From: Halocaridina rubra
Taxonomy: Eukaryota > Arthropoda > Malacostraca > Decapoda > Atyidae
Length of the DNA: 64,000 nucleotides
Direction of reading: 5' to 3'
NCBI GenBank assembly: GCA_037179515.1
Contig: JAXCGZ010001892.1
Location: forward strand, 185,001 to 249,000
The notes under the pieces are model-generated. The model made no database searches, was not told the DNA's origin, and saw nothing but the letters and a program-made list of their open reading frames with translations. Positions 41,801 to 64,000 of the stretch are shown here, piece by piece. The position numbers and the translations under genes are program-made. Position 1 is the stretch's first letter. Every line of letters starts with the position of its first letter.

Positions 41801-41928
41801 GACAATGATATTATACAATCTGCTATTTACTTTGAAATAATGATCCAGATGTAGTATGTCAAAGTGTTAGCTATTACATCAAATACGCACAGATATTTAT
41901 CAGTTTAAACACGCATCATTCCATTAAG
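38816..41928. other. AT-rich DNA downstream of the collagen gene
   Basis: No gene recognised. The first part is unannotated intergenic DNA; the part next to 41929 is probably collagen 3'UTR. A minus-strand AATAAA candidate lies near 41454-41459, about 470 bp after the stop. Confidence 0.5.
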
Positions 41929-57890
<15,962 letters not shown>

Positions 57891-57929
57891 CACATGCACG
57901 CACACATTCATGCACACACACATATATAG

Positions 57930-58100
57930 CAATACATAATTGGAATTCGCTAAGCGAGGAGGAAGTTAATGCTATCTCAATCCATAGTTTTAAGGACAGG
58001 TATGATAAGTATCACTAAGTATAAAATGGAACCGATCAGGAGACGGGAAGATACGATCTTTGGGCTCTTTCCCGTAAACACAATTAGGTAATCACAAATA
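57930..58100 (+). mobile_element. CR1/L2-like LINE, very short 3' copy
   Basis: Starts in the coding end (AATTGGAATTCGCTAAGCGA) and keeps the 3'UTR (CTCTTTCCCGTAAACACAAT) and AATTAGGTAATCAC. It follows the CA/AT tail of the previous copy. Confidence 0.9.
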
Positions 58101-58140
58101 TTAATACATGGGTAGATAATGGGTAGGTTTCTTTTCATAT

Positions 58141-58181
58141 CAATGAATGTATGTAACTCGGTTGTTCGTAAGTAGGGGAGC

Positions 58182-58186
<5 letters not shown>
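58141..58186. mobile_element. MITE end fragment
   Basis: GTAACTCGGTTGTTCGTAAG then TAGGGGAGCTTCTGTA resembles the right end of the MITE at 14221-14366. Cut off by an AT array. Confidence 0.45.

Positions 58187-58269
<83 letters not shown>
58187..58269. repeat. (AT)n microsatellite
   Basis: About 83 bp. Confidence 0.98.
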
Positions 58270-58881
<612 letters not shown>

Positions 58882-58889
58882 CATACATA

Positions 58890-61880
58890 TGATGAAAGAA
58901 ATGAAGAAGAGAAGAAAAATTTTCGTTACAGAGTACTTCCAGACAAAGGGGAGATAAAGAAGATAATGACAGAAGATCAGGGGATGGGGTCTCATTAAGA
59001 TTGTTATACACAAATGTTGATGGATTAGCTGGTAAGGCAGTAGAATTAAAAGATAGGATTCACAACAGTAAGGCAGATATAGTAGCAATTACAGAGACTA
59101 AGTTGAGTGAGGACATAAACAGTGTCACAGTTTTTCCTAAGGGCTTCAGAATACTAAGGGTTGAAAGATCTGAGAGGACTGGTGGAGGGATAGCACTGCT
59201 CATAAGTGAGAGGATTCAAGTTGAAGAAATAAACTTGGCTATAGAAAGTAAGTTCAGGGAATTTCTTGTTGCTCGCATAAATACTGGGTCAGAGAGCATT
59301 ATAATAACTGTTGTATACAACCCACCAAGGAACCAAAATAGGCTTGAAGTTTATGAGGAAAGTCATATAGGTACTATTGAAGCCATAAACTCAGTTGTTA
59401 ACATGGCACGGGAAAAAAAATGTAGGATTTTGATTATGGGAGACTTTAATCATAAAGAGATAGATTGGATAAATCTTGACCCACACAGTGGTGAGGACTC
59501 ATTTGGGGCAAGATTCCTAGATTGCGTACAAGGGAATTTCCTACACCAACATGTAATGGAACCAACAAGAGCCAGGGGTGGGGATGAGCCATCACTTCTT
59601 GATCTAGTGTTCACAGATAATGTGTTGGATATTGAAAATATTGAGTATGAACCACCAATTGGAAAGAGTGACCACTGTGTGTTGTTGATGGAGTATATCA
59701 TTGAAGATATTCTTCCTGAGAGTAGAGGCACTGAGGACATGAGGAGGAACTATCCGAAAGGAGATTACATCAAAATGAATGAGCTTTTTGCAGTTCTTGA
59801 CTGGAGAACCTTATTTTACAACAAATCTGTACAAGAAATGTATGACATCTTTTGTGAGAAATATGGGAAGATAGTAGATTGCTGCATACCTGTCACCAAA
59901 GTAGGTGTAATTCATGCCAGAGAGAAATGGTTCGATAATGGGTGTAAAAGAGCTAAGGAGTGGAGAGACAAATGCTGGAAAAGGTATAGGAGGAGAAAAA
60001 ACATAAATGCCTGGCAAACCTACAAAAGAGCAAGAAATGACTACCTAAGTAAAAGGAGAGAGGCAGAGAGAGATTATGAGAGGGACATCACCAGGAAGGC
60101 TAAAGAAAATCCCAAGCTTTTCCACAGCTTTATCAGAGGAAAACTGAAGGTAAAAGAACAGGTTTTAAGGCTAAAGAGAGCAGATGGAAGCATCACTGAG
60201 ACGGATGAAGAGATCTGCAAAGAATTGAACAAGGAGTTTCAGTCAGTATTTACAGTAGAAAATACCCCACCCCCTCAGATTGCAGTGATAGAAGCTCAAG
60301 GGCCGGTATTAGAGAACATCAACCTTACAGCCACAGAGGTATGCAAAGCGCTGATGGATTTAGATGTTCATAAAGCTACAGGTCCTGATGACATATCCCC
60401 TCATGTGCTTAAAAAATGCGCAAACACAATATCAGTGGCACTAAGTATCATATTTAAGGAGTCACTGGAGTCGGGGGAGATTCCAAGATGCTGGAAACAA
60501 GCAAATGTGATACCTATCTTCAAAAAGGGAAGGAGGGATACGGCTCTGAACTATAGACCAGTTTCCTTGACCAGCATAGTTTGCAAAGTTATGGAGAAAC
60601 TACTAAGGAAACATATCTCTCTTCACTTGGAATCCTTCAACTTTTTGTCAGTGAGGCAACATGGCTTCAGAGAAGGTAGATCAACAGTAATAAACTTATT
60701 AGAATTTTATGATGAGGTAAGCCAAATCTTACAGGAAAGAGAGGGCTGGGCAGATTGCATATTCCTAGACTTCCAGAAAGCGTTTGACACTGTTCCACAT
60801 GGGAGACTTATTAGGAAGCTGCACTCAATGGCTAGAATAGGTGGAAATGTTTTGGAATGGATAAAAACTTACTTAGAAGGAAGGGAACAGAGGGTTAGAG
60901 TAAGACACTCAGTGTCTGAATGGAGAAGAGTTAGTAGTGGAGTTCCACAGGGTTCAGTTTTAGGGCCACTTTTGTTCCTTGTATATGTAAATGACCTACC
61001 AGAGTGTGTAAATTCATTCATGAATATGTTTGCAGATGATGCAAAGATTGTGAAGAAAGTAAAAAACGAGAACAATGGTAGAGAACTTCAGGAGGATCTA
61101 AATAATCTGCATGAGTGGTCAGAAAAGTGGCTAATGAAATTCAATACTTCAAAATGTAAGGTAATGAGAATGGGTACAAGTGCAAGAAGGCCCAAGCTTG
61201 ACTACTCGGTGGCTGGAGTACAACTTCAAGAGACAGAAAATGAGAGAGACCTAGGAGTAAACATACTGGCAGATTTGTCTCCAGAAATACATATAAATGG
61301 CATAGTAAGGGCAGCATATGCATTCTTATCAAATGTAAGGGTAGCCTTCAGGCACATGGACAAGGAAATGTTCAGAAATATTTATGTAACCTATGTGAGG
61401 CCAAAACTCGAATATGCATCCCCCTTTTGGAATCCTTTTGGACATGCCACGAAACTGGTGCCAGAAATACGCAATCTCAGTTATGATGAGAGGCTGAGGG
61501 AATTAGACTTACCATCACTCGAAGCTAGAAGAGTGAGGGGGGATATGGTGACAGTCTTTAAATTCCTTCATGGTTATGATAGAGTGGATAGGGATCGATA
61601 TTTTGATATGGCTGGCTCTAGAACTAGAGGTCATAGTTTGAAGCTTGGTAAGAAAACTTCTTCGCAGGATGTAAGGAAATACTTTTTCAGTGTAAGAGTA
61701 GTTGATAATTGGAATTGGCTATGCGAGGAGGTAGTTAATGGTATCTCAATCCATAGTTTTAAGGACAGGTATGATAAGTATGACTAAGTATAAAATGGAA
61801 GCGATCAGGAGACGGGAAGATACGAGCTTTGGGCTCTTTCCCGTAAACACAATTAGGTAATCACAATTAGGTAATCACAT
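58890..61880 (+). mobile_element. CR1/L2-like LINE with intact ORF2
   Basis: Includes a short region upstream of ORF2, the 928-codon ORF2, about 60 bp of 3'UTR and two AATTAGGTAATCAC end repeats leading into (ACAT)n. ORF1 is absent, so the copy is 5'-truncated or its ORF1 was lost. Confidence 0.92.
59001..61787 (+). CDS. Endonuclease-reverse transcriptase (ORF2) of a CR1/L2-like LINE
   Basis: 928 codons without a stop, ending at TAA. The apurinic-type endonuclease shows YTNVDGL at the start, ITETKLSE near residue 32, [11 protein letters not shown] near 149 and SDHCVL near 222. The reverse transcriptase shows [20 protein letters not shown] near 503, [13 protein letters not shown] near 590, [19 protein letters not shown] near 650 and catalytic FADDAK near 677. 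The C-terminal region ([19 protein letters not shown]) is typical of the clade. The protein nicks target DNA and reverse-transcribes its own RNA. No ATG lies near the start (the first codon here is TTG; the frame is open back to 58905), so the true start is uncertain. Compared with the next copy, about 12 codons are missing near 61435. Confidence 0.93.
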   Translation: MLYTNVDGLAGKAVELKDRIHNSKADIVAITETKLSEDINSVTVFPKGFRILRVERSERTGGGIALLISERIQVEEINLAIESKFREFLVARINTGSESIIITVVYNPPRNQNRLEVYEESHIGTIEAINSVVNMAREKKCRILIMGDFNHKEIDWINLDPHSGEDSFGARFLDCVQGNFLHQHVMEPTRARGGDEPSLLDLVFTDNVLDIENIEYEPPIGKSDHCVLLMEYIIEDILPESRGTEDMRRNYPKGDYIKMNELFAVLDWRTLFYNKSVQEMYDIFCEKYGKIVDCCIPVTKVGVIHAREKWFDNGCKRAKEWRDKCWKRYRRRKNINAWQTYKRARNDYLSKRREAERDYERDITRKAKENPKLFHSFIRGKLKVKEQVLRLKRADGSITETDEEICKELNKEFQSVFTVENTPPPQIAVIEAQGPVLENINLTATEVCKALMDLDVHKATGPDDISPHVLKKCANTISVALSIIFKESLESGEIPRCWKQANVIPIFKKGRRDTALNYRPVSLTSIVCKVMEKLLRKHISLHLESFNFLSVRQHGFREGRSTVINLLEFYDEVSQILQEREGWADCIFLDFQKAFDTVPHGRLIRKLHSMARIGGNVLEWIKTYLEGREQRVRVRHSVSEWRRVSSGVPQGSVLGPLLFLVYVNDLPECVNSFMNMFADDAKIVKKVKNENNGRELQEDLNNLHEWSEKWLMKFNTSKCKVMRMGTSARRPKLDYSVAGVQLQETENERDLGVNILADLSPEIHINGIVRAAYAFLSNVRVAFRHMDKEMFRNIYVTYVRPKLEYASPFWNPFGHATKLVPEIRNLSYDERLRELDLPSLEARRVRGDMVTVFKFLHGYDRVDRDRYFDMAGSRTRGHSLKLGKKTSSQDVRKYFFSVRVVDNWNWLCEEVVNGISIHSFKDRYDKYD

Positions 61881-61932
61881 ACATACATACATACATACAT
61901 ACATACATACATACATACATACATACATACAT
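61881..61932. repeat. (ACAT)n microsatellite
   Basis: About thirteen tetranucleotide units, forming the tail of the first LINE copy and the left edge of the second. Confidence 0.97.
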
Positions 61933-64000
61933 GAGGAGGAACTATCCGAAAGGAGATTACATCAAAATGAATGAGCTTTTTGCAGTTATTGACTGGAGAA
62001 CCTTATTTTACAACAAATCTGTACAAGAAATGTATGACATCTTTTGTGAGAAATATGGGAAGATAGTAGATTGCTGCATACCTGTCACCAAAGTAGGTGT
62101 AATTCATGCCAGAGAGAAATGGTTCGATAATGGGTGTAAAAGAGCTAAGGAGTGGAGAGACAAATGCTGGAAAAGGTATAGGAGGAGAAAAAACATAAAT
62201 GCCTGGCAAACCTACAAAAGAGCAAGAAATGACTACCTAAGTAAAAGGAGAGAGGCAGAGAAAGATTATGAGAGGGACATCACCAGGAAGGCTAAAGAAA
62301 ATCCCAAGCTTTTCCACAGCTTTATCAGAGGAAAACTGAAGGTAAAAGAACAGGTTTTAAGGCTAAAGAGAGCAGATGGAAGCATAACTGAGACGGACGA
62401 AGAGATCTGCAAAGAATTGAACAAGGAGTTTCAGTCAGTATTTACAGTAGAAAATACCCCACCCCCTCAGATTGCAGTGATAGAAGCTCAAGGGCCGGTA
62501 TTAGAGAACATCAACCTTACAGCCACAGAGGTATGCAAAGCGCTGATGGATTTAGATGTTCATAAAGCTACAGGTCCTGATGACATATCCCCTCATGTGC
62601 TTAAAAAATGCGCAAACACAATATCAGTGGCACTAAGTATCATATTTAAGGAGTCATTGGAGTTGGGGGAGATTCCAAGATGCTGGAAACAAGCAAATGT
62701 GATACCTATCTTCAAAAAGGGAAGGAGGGATACGGCTCTGAACTATAGACCAGTTTCCTTGACCAGCATAGTTTGCAAAGTTATGGAGAAACTACTAAGG
62801 AAACATATCTCTCTTCACTTGGAATCCTTCAACTTTTTGTCAGTGAGGCAACATGGCTTCAGAGAAGGAAGATCAACAGTAACAAACTTATTAGAATTTT
62901 ATGATGAGGTAAGCCAAATCTTACAGGAAAGAGAGGGCTGGGCAGATTGCATATTCCTAGACTTCCAGAAAGCGTTTGACACTGTTCCACATGGGAGACT
63001 TATTAGGAAGCTGCAATCAATGGCTAGAATAGGTGGAAATGTCTTGGAATGGATAAAAACTTACTTAGAAGGAAGGGAACAGAGGGTTAGAGTAAGACAC
63101 TCAGTGTCTGAATGGAGAAGAGTTAGTAGTGGAGTTCCACAGGGTTCAGTTTTAGGGCCACTTTTGTTCCTTGTATATGTAAATGACCTACCAGAGTCTG
63201 TAAATTCATTCATGAATATGTTTGCAGATGATGCAAAGATTGTGAAGAAAGTAAAAAACGAGAACAATGGTAGAGAACTTCAGGAGGATCTAAATAATCT
63301 GCATGAGTGGTCAGAAAAGTGGCTAATGAAATTCAATACCTCAAAATGTAAGGTAATGAGAATGGGTACAAGTGCAAGAAGGCCCAAGCTTGACTACTCG
63401 GTGGCTGGAGTACAACTTCAGGAGACAGAAAATGAGAGAGATCTAGGAGTAAACATATTGGCAGATTTGTCTCCAGAAATACATATAAATGGCGTAGTAA
63501 GGGCAGCATATGCATTCTTATCAAATGTAAGGGTAGCCTTCAGGCACATGGACAAGGAAATGTTCAGAAATATTTATGTAACCTATGTGAGGCCAAAACT
63601 CGAATATGCAGAATATGCAGCCCCCTTTTGGAATCCGCACTTGAAAAAGCACATAGCTAAGCTTGAAAAAGTTCAAAGACATGCCACGAAACTGGTGCCA
63701 GAAATACGCAATCTCGGTTATGATGAGAGGCTGAGGGAATTAGACTTGCCATCACTCGAAGCTAGAAGAGTAAGGGGGGATATGGTGACAGTCTTTAAAT
63801 TCCTTCATGGTTATGATAGAGTGGATAGGGATCGATATTTCGATATGGCTGGCTCTAGAACTAGAGGTCATAGTTTGAAGCTTCGGAAGAAAACTTGTTT
63901 GCAGGATGTAAGGAAATACTTTTTCAGTGTAAGAGTAGTTGATAATTGGAATTCGCTAAGCGAGGAGGTAGTTAATGCTACCTCAATCCATAGTTTTAAG
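61931..64000 (+). mobile_element. Second CR1/L2-like LINE copy, 5'-truncated, runs off the window
   Basis: Aligns with 59739 onward at a constant offset of 2192 bp, without indels up to about 63600. From an ATG at 61931 the frame appears open for all 690 codons to the window edge, about nine codons short of the stop in the first copy. Endonuclease is lost; the reverse transcriptase with FADD (near 63221) is kept. It retains the HLKKHIAKLEKVQR linker missing from the first copy and has a duplicated GAATATGCA. Confidence 0.92.

Noticed and set aside
59450..60017. Minus-strand frames inside the LINE ORF, repeated at 62003
   Set aside because: Antisense shadows of the conserved ORF2; repeated only because the two LINE copies are nearly identical.
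61931..64000. A recent segmental duplication instead of a second LINE insertion
   Set aside because: The copy starts at an internal ORF2 position within the ACAT array and no non-LINE flank is duplicated; a tandem duplication or assembly error cannot be fully excluded.

Overview
The window is AT-rich animal DNA with two spliced host genes buried in very dense transposon and microsatellite sequence. Long (AT)n and (GA)n arrays, BEL/Pao, RTE, CR1/L2-like and Jockey-like elements, tRNA-derived SINEs, hAT and pogo/Tigger remnants and CCTAA-type telomere-like runs point to an arthropod, most probably a decapod crustacean (shrimp, crab or crayfish). This is inference; no species marker was recognised.

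Layout. 1-1615: upstream or intronic DNA with a small tandem repeat and a GA array. 1616-9249 (+): seven exons of a four-transmembrane protein with a long disordered, PPxY-bearing tail; the 5' end is missing. 9250-20600: 3'UTR and non-coding DNA with LINE tails, a tRNA-derived SINE, small MITE-like repeats, telomere-like runs and a tiny poly(A) insertion with a clean target duplication. 20951-28660: a decayed minus-strand hAT transposase split by a BEL/Pao retrotransposon (22386-28259) that has two 912-bp LTRs and a 5-bp target duplication. 30933-38620: an AT array, a reverse LINE tail, a minisatellite of about 72-bp units carrying splice-donor-like motifs, and a GC-richer, decayed second BEL/Pao element. 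41929-57388 (-): nine exons of a type IV collagen (alpha1-like), comprising the C-terminal part of the triple helix and the whole NC1 domain; the 5' end lies beyond the window. Its introns hold RTE, CR1/L2-like, pogo-type and Jockey-like fragments, long AT arrays and a 273-bp tandem repeat with an embedded tRNA-like sequence. 57446-64000: a serial array of elements separated by AT and ACAT arrays, ending in a CR1/L2-like LINE with an intact 928-codon endonuclease-reverse transcriptase frame, followed head-to-tail by a second copy that runs off the window.

The two host genes are functionally unrelated: one is a membrane protein probably acting as a WW-domain adaptor, the other a basement membrane component. 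All exon phases in both genes join consistently, which is the main evidence for the models. The most notable signals are the nested BEL-in-hAT insertion, the LINE copies that begin in CA/ACAT microsatellites (including one in its predecessor's tail), the tRNA-like satellite with an inverted copy, and the regular placement of AT arrays at retroelement boundaries.
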